From Mogibacterium sp. (GTDB taxonomy: Bacteria; Bacillota; Clostridia; Peptostreptococcales; Anaerovoracaceae), in assembly GCA_017404265.1 (NCBI GenBank), contig JAFRCS010000008.1, positions 1 through 60,226 of the forward strand: a DNA stretch of 60,226 nt, written 5' to 3'. The stretch's first letter is position 1. Each line of letters begins with the position of its first letter. The position numbers and the translations under genes were made by a program. The notes beneath the pieces were generated by a model. That model was not told the origin of the DNA and searched no databases. It saw nothing but the letters and a program-made list of their open reading frames with translations. Below are positions 34,046-43,214 of this stretch, one piece after another.

Positions 34046-35716
34046 ATGGCTTACGACGGTATCATTACATATGCTGAGGCAAAGGAATTAAGAGAACGCA
34101 TCGTGCCGGGCAAGATAGAAAAGGTCTATCAGCCCGGTCCCGAGGATCTTTTGGTGCACATCCACACACAACGCGGGAATGTGCGTCTTTTTGTTTCCTG
34201 CAACAGCCAGTCTGCGCGCGTCTGCCTGACAGAGGGTTCTTACACTAACCCCGATCAGCCTCCTACCTTCTGCATGCTTCTGAGAAAGCATCTGCAGGGC
34301 GGGCGGATCACGGACGTGAGGCAGAAAGATGCCGAACGCATCATGGAGATAGACATCGAGGCCCAGAACGAGCTCGGTTTCTCCGTATGCCGCAGGCTCA
34401 TAGTCGAGATAATGTCCAAGCACAGCAACATAGTGCTGGTGGATCTCGAGACAGGCAAGATCATAGACGCCATCAAGCGCATATCGATAGACGTCAACAG
34501 ATACCGCCAGCTGCTTCCGGGCGTGGTGTACAAGTATCCGCCGGCCCAGGACAAGCTGCCGTTCAATGAAGTGACTGCGGAGAGTGAGCTGCCTCACGAC
34601 GACCGCGCTCTTATGGCGCGCATAGCAGGCATCTCCCCTGCCATCAGCCGCGAGATAGCAGAGGACCCGGGACGCAGGCTCTCTGAGATACTGGCATCGG
34701 TAGAAGACGGAAGCGCCAGAGCGCGCGTATACATCGACGAAAAGGATATACCGCGCGAATTTCATATCACCGGTCTCTCCGAGTTTGAAGGACTTGAGTG
34801 CAGACTCTTCGATACCCTCTCGGAATGTGTGGATTTCTATTATTCCAACCGCGAGCAATCAAATCTTGTCCGCCAGAAATCCCAGCCTCTTCTGAAGTCG
34901 GTGCAGGCATCGCTAAGCAAGGCACTTCTGAAAAAGAAAAAGCTATCCGAGGACCTTCTTGCTGCGGAAAACTCCGATAAGTACAGGCTCTACGGCGAGC
35001 TTCTTACCGCTAATCTGCATCTGATAAAGCCGGGAGACCGCAAGGTGACCGTCACCAACTATTACGACGGCAGCGAGATCACCATACCTCTCGATGAGAA
35101 GATCTCCGCTTCAGCCAACTCCCAGAGATACTTCAAAAAGTACTCCAAGGCAAGGACCGCCATCCACGAGAAACAGGCCCAGCTTGAGGACAACGAGAAA
35201 GACATACAGTACCTGGAGTCCGTGATACAGAACATCGAAGCTGCGGACAATGTTCCCCTGCTCGATTCCATCAGGGATGAGCTGGAGCAGACAGGATATG
35301 TGAGAAGACGCCAGAAGGCTGCCCAGAGAAAGAAAAAAGGCGCAGGGCCTGAACCTCTAAAGTACACTCTGAGCGACGGTACTCAGGTTTTGGTTGGCCG
35401 AAACAACATAGAGAACGACTGGCTTACAATGAAATTCGCCTCAAAGACCGACGTCTGGATGCATACAAAGGACATACCGGGCTCACACGTTATAGTCAGA
35501 CTGGATGACGGACGCAACGTGAACGATCTGCCGGCAAAACTCATATATGAAGCCGCGTCAATAGCCGCGTACCACAGCAAGGCAGGCAGCGGAGACAACG
35601 TCCCTGTTGATTATGTTCCTGTGAGATACGTGAAAAAACCTAATGGCTCAAAGCCGGGCATGGTCATCTTTACCCATAACCAGACAGTTTACGTTAAACC
35701 GCAGCTGCCAAAATAA
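34046..35716 (+). CDS. rqcH: RqcH, Rqc2-type ribosome quality-control protein (NFACT)
   Basis: A 556-residue protein of the fibronectin-binding A / NFACT family. It binds stalled 50S subunits and adds alanine tails that mark the nascent chain for degradation. NFACT-N (1-200), a coiled-coil middle (about 270-400), and the C-terminal NFACT-R/DUF814 domain (about 440-550) with WMHTKDIPGSHVI are present. At the functional D97-R98 pair known from B. subtilis RqcH, this protein has E97-R98. Monocistronic with its own promoter and no close partner. Confidence 0.93.
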   Translation: MAYDGIITYAEAKELRERIVPGKIEKVYQPGPEDLLVHIHTQRGNVRLFVSCNSQSARVCLTEGSYTNPDQPPTFCMLLRKHLQGGRITDVRQKDAERIMEIDIEAQNELGFSVCRRLIVEIMSKHSNIVLVDLETGKIIDAIKRISIDVNRYRQLLPGVVYKYPPAQDKLPFNEVTAESELPHDDRALMARIAGISPAISREIAEDPGRRLSEILASVEDGSARARVYIDEKDIPREFHITGLSEFEGLECRLFDTLSECVDFYYSNREQSNLVRQKSQPLLKSVQASLSKALLKKKKLSEDLLAAENSDKYRLYGELLTANLHLIKPGDRKVTVTNYYDGSEITIPLDEKISASANSQRYFKKYSKARTAIHEKQAQLEDNEKDIQYLESVIQNIEAADNVPLLDSIRDELEQTGYVRRRQKAAQRKKKGAGPEPLKYTLSDGTQVLVGRNNIENDWLTMKFASKTDVWMHTKDIPGSHVIVRLDDGRNVNDLPAKLIYEAASIAAYHSKAGSGDNVPVDYVPVRYVKKPNGSKPGMVIFTHNQTVYVKPQLPK

Positions 35717-35758
35717 TACTGTTATTTTTAATAGAAAAGCGATACAATAGTCGTGCGC

Positions 35759-35834
35759 GGTCTGTTAGCTCAGCTGGGAGAGCGCATGGGTCACAACCAT
35801 GATGTCGAGGGTTCGAGCCCCCCACAGACCACCA
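35759..35834 (+). tRNA. tRNA-Val (anticodon CAC)
   Basis: Acceptor GGTCTGT pairs with ACAGACC (35824-35830), D arm GCTC/GAGC, anticodon stem CATGG/CCATG with loop GTCACAA giving CAC, T arm GAGGG/CCCCC-type with TTCGAGC, and encoded CCA at 35832-35834. Anticodon CAC reads GUG valine. A TACAAT box lies at 35743-35748 just upstream. Confidence 0.93.
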
Positions 35835-35839
35835 GAAAA

Positions 35840-35879
35840 AGCCGGTACCTCCGCGATCGGAAGTGCCGGCTCGCTTTAT
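35840..35879 (+). terminator. Possible terminator after tRNA-Val
   Basis: AGCCGG (35840-35845) pairs with CCGGCT (35866-35871) with further partial pairs (ctcc/ggaa region), followed by cgctttata. Imperfect stem. Confidence 0.55.
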
Positions 35880-35902
35880 AAGTACAGGAAGTGACATCCA
35901 AG

Positions 35903-36379
35903 GTGAAAAAAAGCATCTATTTTCTGATCGGGGCCTTCGTGATAGTGCTTGATCAGATAACCAAATACTTGGTAAGAGCCAACATGCAGCCCGGCGACCG
36001 CATCCCGGTCATCGGTAACTGGATGAGCATTTACTATGTTCAGAACACGGGAACGGCCTTCAGCATGTTTTCAGGGAACCGCTTTGTCACCATCTTTCTG
36101 ACCTCGGTGCTCATCATCTGCTGCATAGTGTTCATCGTGAAGGAAGGCTCAAAAAAGGTCAGCCTCATCCCGGTGCTGTTTACCTTTGTCGCAGCAGGCG
36201 GCATCTCAAACATGATAGACCGTCTCACGCTGGGCTATGTCACTGACATGATAAGCTGCGGAAGGTTTGCGGTATTCAACGTAGCGGACATAGGCGTCAC
36301 CTGCGGCTGCATCCTCACCATGATAGCTCTGGTAGTGCTGTACAAGGATGAGGAAGAAAACGGAGGGGGCAAAGCTTGA
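35903..36379 (+). CDS. lspA: Lipoprotein signal peptidase LspA
   Basis: Inner-membrane aspartic peptidase that cuts prolipoproteins before the lipidated cysteine. The 158-residue protein has four hydrophobic helices and the conserved VQNTGTAFS, the catalytic aspartates in NMIDRLTLGYVTD and FNVADIG. GTG at 35903 chosen: it is 11 bases after aggaag and gives the usual MKKSIYF start; an earlier GTG at 35891 is inside that site. Overlaps rluD by one base. Confidence 0.95.
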   Translation: MKKSIYFLIGAFVIVLDQITKYLVRANMQPGDRIPVIGNWMSIYYVQNTGTAFSMFSGNRFVTIFLTSVLIICCIVFIVKEGSKKVSLIPVLFTFVAAGGISNMIDRLTLGYVTDMISCGRFAVFNVADIGVTCGCILTMIALVVLYKDEEENGGGKA

Positions 36380-37323
36380 TGAGTGATTACATCCTTACCG
36401 TGACTGCCTCATCAGAAGACGCAGGCAGCAGGCTCGACGCCTTCATCGGATATAACACGGATGAGCTCTCAAGGAGCTACGCCGTCAGGCTGATAGAAAA
36501 AGGCCTGGTGAGCGTTAACGGCAAGGCCGTCACCTCCAAGAAGCACGCGGTCGCGGACGGCGATGTCATCACCATCGAGATGCCTGAGCCTGAAGTTCTT
36601 GAGATAAAGGCCGAGGACATCCCTCTTGAGATTGTCTATGAGGACGATGACGTCGCTGTGATCAACAAGCCCCGCGGCATGGTGGTGCATCCGGGTCCGG
36701 GCAATCATTCCGGCACGCTGGTAAATGCCATCATGTATCATATGGGAGGCTCCCTCTCATCCATCAACGGTGTGATACGCCCGGGGATAGTCCACAGGAT
36801 AGACAAGGATACCAGCGGTCTTCTGATGATAGCAAAGAACGACAAGGCACATGAGTCTCTTGCCGCTCAGCTTAAAGAACACAGCGTCACCAGGGAATAC
36901 ACCGCTCTGGTGTATGACAACATCAAAGAGGACGAACTGACCATAGACGAGCCTATAGGCCGTGATGAAAGAAACCGCATGAGAAACGCCGTGAACGGCG
37001 CGTCCGCAAGGAACGCGGTCACACATATAAGGGTGCTGGAGCGCTTCAGCAGATACACGCTTGTCAAAGCGATACTCGAGACCGGCAGGACTCACCAGAT
37101 CAGAGTCCACATGGCATACTTGCATCATCCTCTGGTCGGAGATGAACTGTACGGACCACGCAGACAGTCTTCAAAAGTCGAGGGCATCGCGGTCAGCGGT
37201 CAGCTGCTCCACGCGGGGACACTAGGCTTCGTCCACCCTTCTACCGGTGAGTACATGGAATTCCACTCAGATCTTCCGGAAGTATTTGAGCAGGTGCTCG
37301 CAAAACTTCGCAAGGATCAATAA
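36379..37323 (+). CDS. RluA-family ribosomal large-subunit pseudouridine synthase (RluD type)
   Basis: A 314-residue enzyme that isomerises uridines in 23S rRNA. An S4-like RNA-binding domain (about 10-75) precedes the catalytic domain with HRIDKDTSGLL, where the aspartate is the nucleophile. ATG at 36379 overlaps the lspA TGA by one base and follows ggaggg. lspA-rluD is a classic pair. RluD versus RluB-like target not decided. Confidence 0.94.
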   Translation: MSDYILTVTASSEDAGSRLDAFIGYNTDELSRSYAVRLIEKGLVSVNGKAVTSKKHAVADGDVITIEMPEPEVLEIKAEDIPLEIVYEDDDVAVINKPRGMVVHPGPGNHSGTLVNAIMYHMGGSLSSINGVIRPGIVHRIDKDTSGLLMIAKNDKAHESLAAQLKEHSVTREYTALVYDNIKEDELTIDEPIGRDERNRMRNAVNGASARNAVTHIRVLERFSRYTLVKAILETGRTHQIRVHMAYLHHPLVGDELYGPRRQSSKVEGIAVSGQLLHAGTLGFVHPSTGEYMEFHSDLPEVFEQVLAKLRKDQ

Positions 37324-37336
37324 ACAAGAGCATATA

Positions 37337-37403
37337 AAGAGGTGTGTATGCACAGACAGGCTGTTCGCCGAACTGCCTGCCGGTGTATACACACCTCTTA
37401 TTA
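37337..37403. terminator. Bidirectional terminator between rluD and the DUF5684 gene
   Basis: AAGAGGTGTGTATGCAC (37337-37353) pairs with GTGTATACACACCTCTT (37383-37399) with one G.U; a second inner stem CAGGC/GCCTG lies inside. T-rich on both outer sides. The two genes converge on it. Confidence 0.88.
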
Positions 37404-37417
37404 TTGATATTCAGTTT

Positions 37418-37960
37418 TTATTCTACTGTCTCGTCCTGATTGAAATCGAACTCCACGTCGCTTTCCTCCGGAGCTGTTGCCGGCTTTGGTGCCGGTTCAG
37501 GCTGTTTCTCGACTACGTCGAAATCGACGGTCCTGGCCTGACGAGCCTCGTCTGTACGCGCGTCGCCTGCGCCGAACGGTCCGTAGTAGCTGTACTGGCT
37601 GCTGAATCCCGTAATGCAGTAGAAGACAGGTGCAAGGAACGTATATCCCCATGCCCAGCTCTCAGCCTGGCCATAAGCCTTTGCTGTGGCTTTTCCCATC
37701 TGGTATGCAAAATAGAAATACATGAACCAGCCTACGATCGGAACGATTACGATGAACAGTCTTACCCAGTACCATGGGTTGTTCATTACCTTTTCGCAGA
37801 GCTTATACTGGTTATAGAACGGTATGAATCCGATCCACCCGGGCTCGCCTGCCTTCTCAAACATCTTCCAGAGGCCTACGGCCATGATGATATACCATAT
37901 GCCGGAACCGCTTGAAGACGCTCCCGAGTTTTCAGATGCGTATGATAATAATTGTTCCAT
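37418..37960 (-). CDS. DUF5684-domain membrane protein
   Basis: A 180-residue protein with four to five hydrophobic segments and the KAGEPGWIGFIPFYNQYKL motif (about 36-54) of DUF5684, which often appears with signal peptidases or in small envelope proteins. The C-terminal 50 residues are acidic, proline-rich and likely disordered. Good ribosome site. It lies 39 bases after a small membrane protein gene. Function unknown. Confidence 0.8.
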   Translation of the reverse strand: MEQLLSYASENSGASSSGSGIWYIIMAVGLWKMFEKAGEPGWIGFIPFYNQYKLCEKVMNNPWYWVRLFIVIVPIVGWFMYFYFAYQMGKATAKAYGQAESWAWGYTFLAPVFYCITGFSSQYSYYGPFGAGDARTDEARQARTVDFDVVEKQPEPAPKPATAPEESDVEFDFNQDETVE

Positions 37961-37999
37961 TTCTTTTCTCCTTTTCTTTTGATTGTCTTTTATTTGAAA

Positions 38000-38239
38000 C
38001 TATTCGAATTCGTTTTCCATGATGCGCCTGACTTCTTCCTTGTCAGCCTCGCGCTGAGCTTCGAGCTTCTCATAGTCGCTTACCTGCTTGTCAAGCAGTG
38101 CCTCTCCGAGTGCCTTTGCGCCGCTGACCAGGAGCGCGCCTCCCGCAACGCCGTACGCAACGATCTTAAGCAGGGTACCGCCAAGGTCTCCGCCGGCACT
38201 GTTTCTTATATTATCTATACCTGTTTTATTACTTGCCAT
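38000..38239 (-). CDS. Small membrane protein, unknown
   Basis: A 79-residue protein with a glycine-rich hydrophobic stretch (about 21-44) and an acidic amphipathic C-terminal half. Ribosome site gagggac before the ATG. Same strand and close to the DUF5684 gene, possibly co-transcribed. No family recognised. Confidence 0.65.
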   Translation of the reverse strand: MASNKTGIDNIRNSAGGDLGGTLLKIVAYGVAGGALLVSGAKALGEALLDKQVSDYEKLEAQREADKEEVRRIMENEFE

Positions 38240-38275
38240 ATCAGTCCCTCCTTAGAGAAATAATTATAGCATATA

Positions 38276-39097
38276 TCAGCGCAGTTCATAAACATCTGTC
38301 CTGCGTGCTGTAAGAAGCGGCAGTTTCTGTCTTACTTCATCTACATAATCAAGGTCTATCTCTGTCACGGCATGGCCTTCTTTTTCATCCATCTGCATGA
38401 TCACCCTTCCCCACGGATCGGTGATTATGGAGTGTCCGTACGCAAGGTAACCCGCGTTTTTATCCTGAGCTGTCGCCGTACCTACCATGTAGACCTGGTT
38501 CTCTATCGCTCTCTGCCTAAACGCTGTCTCCCAGTGAGCCGGGCCTGTCGTCATGTTGAACGAGGCCGGATTGAATATGACCTTTGCTCCCGCAAGCGCA
38601 GGTATGCGGCTGCTCTCAGGGAATCTGATGTCAAAGCAGATATTGACCGCCATAGGACACCACTCGGTTTCGAAGGTGTCAAAGCTGTTGCCGGCCGAGA
38701 GTGTGTCGGATTCCCTGAACACCTGCTCCCCGGTAACGAAGATGTCAAAGAGATGCACCTTGCGGTGCTTGCCTATCTGTCTGCCCTCTCTGTCGAAGAC
38801 ATAGCATGTGTTATACACCTTGCCGTCTTCGCCGAGTTCAGGGATCGATCCGCCAACCATGTACACATGATTCTTGCGCGCTATGGTAGAGAGAGCCAGC
38901 CAGCTGTCTCCCTGCTCGGGTTCTGCGTTGACCGGGAAGAGTTCCGTCTGATACGGGCAGTTCCATATCTCAGGCAGGCTGATGATATCCGCCTCATCAG
39001 CAATACCGGTGGCTATGAGTTCCGCCAGCTTCTCTATGTTTTCGTATTTATCTTCTCTGACCTTCAGCTGAAGGCTTGCGATCTTTATCTTGCTCAT
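38276..39097 (-). CDS. Carbon-nitrogen hydrolase (nitrilase superfamily, omega-amidase-like)
   Basis: A 273-residue amidase with the complete Glu-Lys-Cys triad E43, K113, C154 (SLPEIW, HRKVHLFD, NICFDIRFP). The pattern is close to omega-amidase/Nit2-type enzymes. ATG at 39097 preferred over an upstream GTG because it follows gggtgg. Downstream member of the pyr operon; it could hydrolyse amides such as 2-oxoglutaramate or a pyrimidine-degradation product (inference). Confidence 0.88.
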   Translation of the reverse strand: MSKIKIASLQLKVREDKYENIEKLAELIATGIADEADIISLPEIWNCPYQTELFPVNAEPEQGDSWLALSTIARKNHVYMVGGSIPELGEDGKVYNTCYVFDREGRQIGKHRKVHLFDIFVTGEQVFRESDTLSAGNSFDTFETEWCPMAVNICFDIRFPESSRIPALAGAKVIFNPASFNMTTGPAHWETAFRQRAIENQVYMVGTATAQDKNAGYLAYGHSIITDPWGRVIMQMDEKEGHAVTEIDLDYVDEVRQKLPLLTARRTDVYELR

Positions 39098-39113
39098 ATC
39101 TTCCACCCGTTAC

Positions 39114-40043
39114 CTACAGGAATGAGATGATGGCCGTGCCTGCCAGCATCAGCAGCATGCCCGTTACCTTCCTGACCGTCACCGGCTTTTTTTCTATGCC
39201 GAGGAACCCCGCCGCGTCTATCGCAAGACCGGCTGCCATCATGCCTATGAGGTTCATTATCGTATTGAGGCCCGTCCCAAGTACAGGCGCGACTGCCGCA
39301 TTGCCGCTGACCACGGTGAGCGCAAAGATTCCTCCGGTGATCATCCACGGTCTGAAGTCCGGACGCTTACCATTCGTCTGATCGAATATGCCGTCCCTGC
39401 CTTTTATCAATGTAAGCGCCGCTACTACTGTTATGGTGGAAAGTATCGCGACAGACATTGACACTATCGTCGCCTTGCTGACCGATCCTATCACTACACG
39501 GAGAGTCCCGTTCACGGCTATCTGCGTCGAGCAAGCTACCCCGTCGATGAACGCGAGTATCGCAAATAGCAACGGCAGCGATCTTTTGCCGCCTTTTGGA
39601 GCTTTCTCCTGTGTCACGAGTATCATGCCGGCCATTACAAACACGGCTCCGGCAAGCCTTGTAAGCGACATGCTGACTTTATCCGCTCCGAACAGCGCGA
39701 AGTGATCTATAACCAGGCCTGTCACGATCTGTCCGAAGTTCAATATCATGACGTTCCCTGCCGCGCCGAGCTTAGGCACACAGACGATGTTTAGCGTGAC
39801 TATGATTATCGCGCAGACTCCCCCAAGCCATATCCACGGCGGATTCTGCGCGATCTCTCTCACAGGTATGAAAAACCTGTGCTCAGTTATGATAATAAAT
39901 GCTGCAAGGAGCAGCCATGCCACGGAAAAATTGATCCCGGCTGTTATGAACGGGGATCTGAAGAACCTGCGGGCTTCCGTATTGATGCTTGCCTGCACCG
40001 TCGACGCTATACCGGCGATCAGGCCTATCAGCACAGCCAGCAT
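39114..40043 (-). CDS. YdcZ-family (DMT superfamily) transporter
   Basis: A 309-residue protein with about ten hydrophobic helices forming two YdcZ/DUF606 repeats (one per half, near LNFGQIVTGLVIDHFALFG and a matching segment close to the C-terminus). Export substrate unknown. Starts six bases after pyrE and ends 16 bases before the nitrilase gene, so all three are probably one transcript. Confidence 0.83.
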   Translation of the reverse strand: MLAVLIGLIAGIASTVQASINTEARRFFRSPFITAGINFSVAWLLLAAFIIITEHRFFIPVREIAQNPPWIWLGGVCAIIIVTLNIVCVPKLGAAGNVMILNFGQIVTGLVIDHFALFGADKVSMSLTRLAGAVFVMAGMILVTQEKAPKGGKRSLPLLFAILAFIDGVACSTQIAVNGTLRVVIGSVSKATIVSMSVAILSTITVVAALTLIKGRDGIFDQTNGKRPDFRPWMITGGIFALTVVSGNAAVAPVLGTGLNTIMNLIGMMAAGLAIDAAGFLGIEKKPVTVRKVTGMLLMLAGTAIISFL

Positions 40044-40049
40044 GATTCT

Positions 40050-40697
40050 CTATTTCCCTATCCAGCTCTCGTCGGACGGGTTATCCCTGAAAGCTTTCAG
40101 CCTTGAGATGTCGTCCGGCGATATGTATCCGTTGTCTGCCGCAGCCGCGATCACCTCATCGAAGTTGGTAAGCGATACCCACTCGATGCCGGCCTCCGCC
40201 ATGCGGTCTATGCCCTTCTTCATGCCGTATGTCATGATCGAGATGACACCCAGAACCTCGGCTCCGGCCTCTCTCAGTACATTGACTGTCTCGATGCAGC
40301 TTCCGCCTGTAGAGATGAGATCCTCTACGACCACTACCTTCTGGCCTTTCTCGAGCCTACCCTCTATCTGGTTGCCCCTGCCGTGATCCTTGGCTCCGGA
40401 TCTTACATATCCCATCGGAAGCCCCATCAGATGTGCCGTAATCGCGGCATGAGCTATGCCTGCCGTAGCGGTGCCCATCAGGACTTCTGCGTCCGGAAAT
40501 ACTTCTTTGATAGTTGCAGCCAGCGATTCCTCTACATCCGTTCTCACATCAGGCGCGGTAAGCGTCAGCCTGTTGTCGCAGTAGATAGGGCTCTTGATGC
40601 CGCTCGCCCATGTAAAAGGATCCTCCGGTCTGAGGAATACGGCCCCGATCCTGAGAAGATCCTCTGCTATAAGTCTTTTGATTTCTTTCTTGCTCAT
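40050..40697 (-). CDS. pyrE: Orotate phosphoribosyltransferase
   Basis: Joins orotate to PRPP to make OMP, fifth step of UMP synthesis. The 215-residue protein has the PRPP motif VVVVEDLISTGGS (about 119-131) and the flexible loop KDHGRGNQIEG. Located four bases after pyrF in pyrCKDFE. Identity certain. Confidence 0.97.
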   Translation of the reverse strand: MSKKEIKRLIAEDLLRIGAVFLRPEDPFTWASGIKSPIYCDNRLTLTAPDVRTDVEESLAATIKEVFPDAEVLMGTATAGIAHAAITAHLMGLPMGYVRSGAKDHGRGNQIEGRLEKGQKVVVVEDLISTGGSCIETVNVLREAGAEVLGVISIMTYGMKKGIDRMAEAGIEWVSLTNFDEVIAAAADNGYISPDDISRLKAFRDNPSDESWIGK

Positions 40698-40701
40698 ACC
40701 T

Positions 40702-41457
40702 TTATCCCTGCAGGAACTCTTCCTTGCATCTCACATAAGCGTCTATAGGTCTTTCTGCAGCAGTTATAGGCCTGCCCACTACGATGTAGTCGGACCCGGC
40801 CTCCCTTGCCCTGGCAGGAGTCATGACTCTCTTCTGGTCATCGGAGGCACTGTCCTCGAATCTGATGCCCGGTGTGACCGTGATGAAGTCATCTCCGCAG
40901 GCAGCGTGTATGTCCGCCGCTTCGAAAGCCGAGCATACGACTCCGTCGAGTCCCGCGGCCTTCGCGTTGAGAGCGTACTGCCTTACCACGTCAGCCATCG
41001 GCTTGTCTATGAGGAGCTCGTCGCGGAGCGTTGCCTGATCGGTCGATGTCAGCTGCGTGACTGCGATCAGCTTAGGCTTGTCGGCATACCTTGCTGCGCC
41101 CAGCATGAGGCCTTCTTTTGCGGCCTTCATCATCTCGATGCCGCCGCCTGCATGGACATTCACCATATCCACGCCGTATTCGCCCAGCACCTGCATCGTC
41201 TTTTTGACCGTATTAGGGATGTCGTGCAGCTTGAGATCGAGGAACACCTTGTGTCCCCTCTCCTTCAGCTTTTTGATGAGTTCAGGGCCTGCGGCATAGA
41301 ATGCCTCCATGCCTATCTTGACGTAAGGCCTGCCTGCTCCGATGCTTATGTCATCACAGCTCACTACCTCATCTCTGATCCTGGTAAGTCTATCCAGGAA
41401 TTTGATCGTCTCATCTGCGCTCTTGAAATCGCATGCTATTATTACATCTTTAGCCAT
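40702..41457 (-). CDS. pyrF: Orotidine 5'-phosphate decarboxylase
   Basis: Last step of UMP synthesis. The 251-residue TIM barrel has the catalytic DxKxxDI signature in [16 protein letters not shown] at 41457 follows aggagagg; a GTG nine bases upstream is inside that site. Separated by about 94 bases from pyrD, a stretch with no clear hairpin or promoter. Confidence 0.95.
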   Translation of the reverse strand: MAKDVIIACDFKSADETIKFLDRLTRIRDEVVSCDDISIGAGRPYVKIGMEAFYAAGPELIKKLKERGHKVFLDLKLHDIPNTVKKTMQVLGEYGVDMVNVHAGGGIEMMKAAKEGLMLGAARYADKPKLIAVTQLTSTDQATLRDELLIDKPMADVVRQYALNAKAAGLDGVVCSAFEAADIHAACGDDFITVTPGIRFEDSASDDQKRVMTPARAREAGSDYIVVGRPITAAERPIDAYVRCKEEFLQG

Positions 41458-41551
41458 GACGTCCACCTCTCCCTGCGTGTCAGTGTTTTTGTCTGTTCTT
41501 TTATTATATGTTCTTTGCCGGTCATGCGCTACAGAATTGTTTGCCCGCTTC

Positions 41552-42454
41552 CTATTTCATCAGCTTGCTTATTCCGTATTTTTCCATGGCGGCCGGAAGA
41601 TCCCTTACGATGTCCCTGCAGATGAACGGATCCACCAGATTCGCGGCTCCTACCTCAACTGCCGCGGCTCCTGCCATCATCATCTCCAGCACGTCCTCCG
41701 CGGAACTCACCCCGCCCATTCCTATGACTGGGATATTGACCGCTTTTGCCGTCTGATACACCATGCGGAGAGCCACCGGGAACACGGCAGGTCCGGAAAG
41801 ACCGCCGGTCACATTAGCCAGTACAGGCCTCTTGGTCTTGAGGTCTATCCTCATGCCCATCAGCGTGTTTATGAGGCTGACCGCGTCCGCGCCTTCCGTC
41901 TCGCAAGCCTTTGCTATCTCGGTGATGTCCGTCACATTAGGTGAGAGCTTAATGATAATAGGTTTGTCCGTCATCCATCGCACGGCTCTTACGACCTCCG
42001 CTGCGGAGCCCGGATCCGTGCCGAAACTCATGCCGCCTCCGTGGACATTAGGGCAGCTTATATTGATCTCGTACCAGCCTATCATGTTCGAAACAGGCGA
42101 CCTGTCGAATCTTTTTACTACCTCAGCGTACTCTTCAGGCGAGAAGCCGCTCACGTTGGCCATCACAGGCTTGTGGAAGAGTCCTGCCAGCCTCGGGAGT
42201 TCTTCCCTTATGACCGTATCAACTCCCGGGTTCTGAAGTCCCACCGCATTGAGCATGCCGGACGGACACTCAGCTATACGCGGTGTCTCGTTGCCGAACC
42301 TCGGGTTCAGTGTAGTGCCCTTGAACGAGAAAGTCCCCAGGCAATTTATATCGTAAAGCACTCCGAACTCATAACCATAACCGAATGTGCCTGAAGCCGG
42401 TATTACCGGGTTGTCGAGCGTTATGCCGCAGAGATCCACTCTTGTATCTACCAT
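41552..42454 (-). CDS. pyrD: Dihydroorotate dehydrogenase B, catalytic subunit
   Basis: FMN enzyme that oxidises dihydroorotate to orotate. The 300-residue protein has [11 protein letters not shown], with the catalytic cysteine of class 1B, and [11 protein letters not shown]. It needs PyrK for electron transfer to NAD+, and pyrK overlaps it by seven bases. ATG at 42454 follows ggaggaac; the frame is open 13 codons further into pyrK. Confidence 0.96.
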   Translation of the reverse strand: MVDTRVDLCGITLDNPVIPASGTFGYGYEFGVLYDINCLGTFSFKGTTLNPRFGNETPRIAECPSGMLNAVGLQNPGVDTVIREELPRLAGLFHKPVMANVSGFSPEEYAEVVKRFDRSPVSNMIGWYEINISCPNVHGGGMSFGTDPGSAAEVVRAVRWMTDKPIIIKLSPNVTDITEIAKACETEGADAVSLINTLMGMRIDLKTKRPVLANVTGGLSGPAVFPVALRMVYQTAKAVNIPVIGMGGVSSAEDVLEMMMAGAAAVEVGAANLVDPFICRDIVRDLPAAMEKYGISKLMK

Positions 42455-43197
42455 AGCAGTTCCTCCGTTCTGAGCACCGGCCCGTCTTTGCATATCCTCT
42501 TGTATCCGTCCTTGGTTTTCATGCTGCAGCCCATGCAGGCGCCGAATCCACAGCCCATGCGCTCCTCAAAGCTCATCTGGCCGCTTATACCGGCCTCCTT
42601 ATATACCTTATCATATACGGCTCTCAGCATAGGTTCAGGACCGCATGTGAAGAAATGCGAGAATGTCTCGCCCTGAGCTATCAGCTCATCAAAGGCATCT
42701 GTCACAAAGCCGTTCACGCCTTCACTGCCGTCCGCGGTCGCGACTATGACACGCGCGCCTATCGCTTTGAACTCATCCACAAGGAACATCTCTTCCCTAT
42801 TGTTGAAGCCGAGTATGACCGTCGGCTTAGGATCGATCAGTCTGGCGGTCAGATAAAGCGGCGGTATGCCGACTCCTCCGCCTATCAGCAGCGGTCTGTC
42901 TCCTGCGTCGCTCCTGCTGTATCCGTTTCCGAGGCCGGTAAGCACGTCAAGCTGATGTCCGTAAGGCAGACGTGTCATCTCATCGGTCCCGTGTCCCAGC
43001 ACCTTGTAAATAATGGTTATGGAGTCACGGCTCAGATCGCAGATGCTGATAGGCCGGCGCAGAAAATGCCCGTCCAGTTTGATGTTGATGAACTGGCCCG
43101 GCGCCGTTATGCCCCTCACCTCGCCCTCAAGCTTCATAAGCCATGTCGTGGGCGTGAGCCTTCTGTTCTCAATTACAGTGTAGATATCCTGTTTCAT
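42448..43197 (-). CDS. pyrK: Dihydroorotate dehydrogenase B, electron-transfer subunit
   Basis: A 249-residue FAD/[2Fe-2S] protein. It has RPISIC (FAD site), GGGVGIPPLY, and four cluster cysteines in CGFGACMGCSMKTKDGYKRIC with the last near C-terminal residue 232. It passes electrons from PyrD to NAD+. ATG at 43197 follows aagaagg; the frame stays open about 48 codons upstream into pyrC without family match. Confidence 0.95.
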   Translation of the reverse strand: MKQDIYTVIENRRLTPTTWLMKLEGEVRGITAPGQFINIKLDGHFLRRPISICDLSRDSITIIYKVLGHGTDEMTRLPYGHQLDVLTGLGNGYSRSDAGDRPLLIGGGVGIPPLYLTARLIDPKPTVILGFNNREEMFLVDEFKAIGARVIVATADGSEGVNGFVTDAFDELIAQGETFSHFFTCGPEPMLRAVYDKVYKEAGISGQMSFEERMGCGFGACMGCSMKTKDGYKRICKDGPVLRTEELLW

Positions 43198-43214
43198 ACC
43201 TTCTTCTTTCTTTC

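Noticed and set aside
35759..35834. tRNA-His
   Set aside because: At first glance the loop suggested GTG, but the stem CATGG/CCATG fixes the anticodon as CAC, which is valine.
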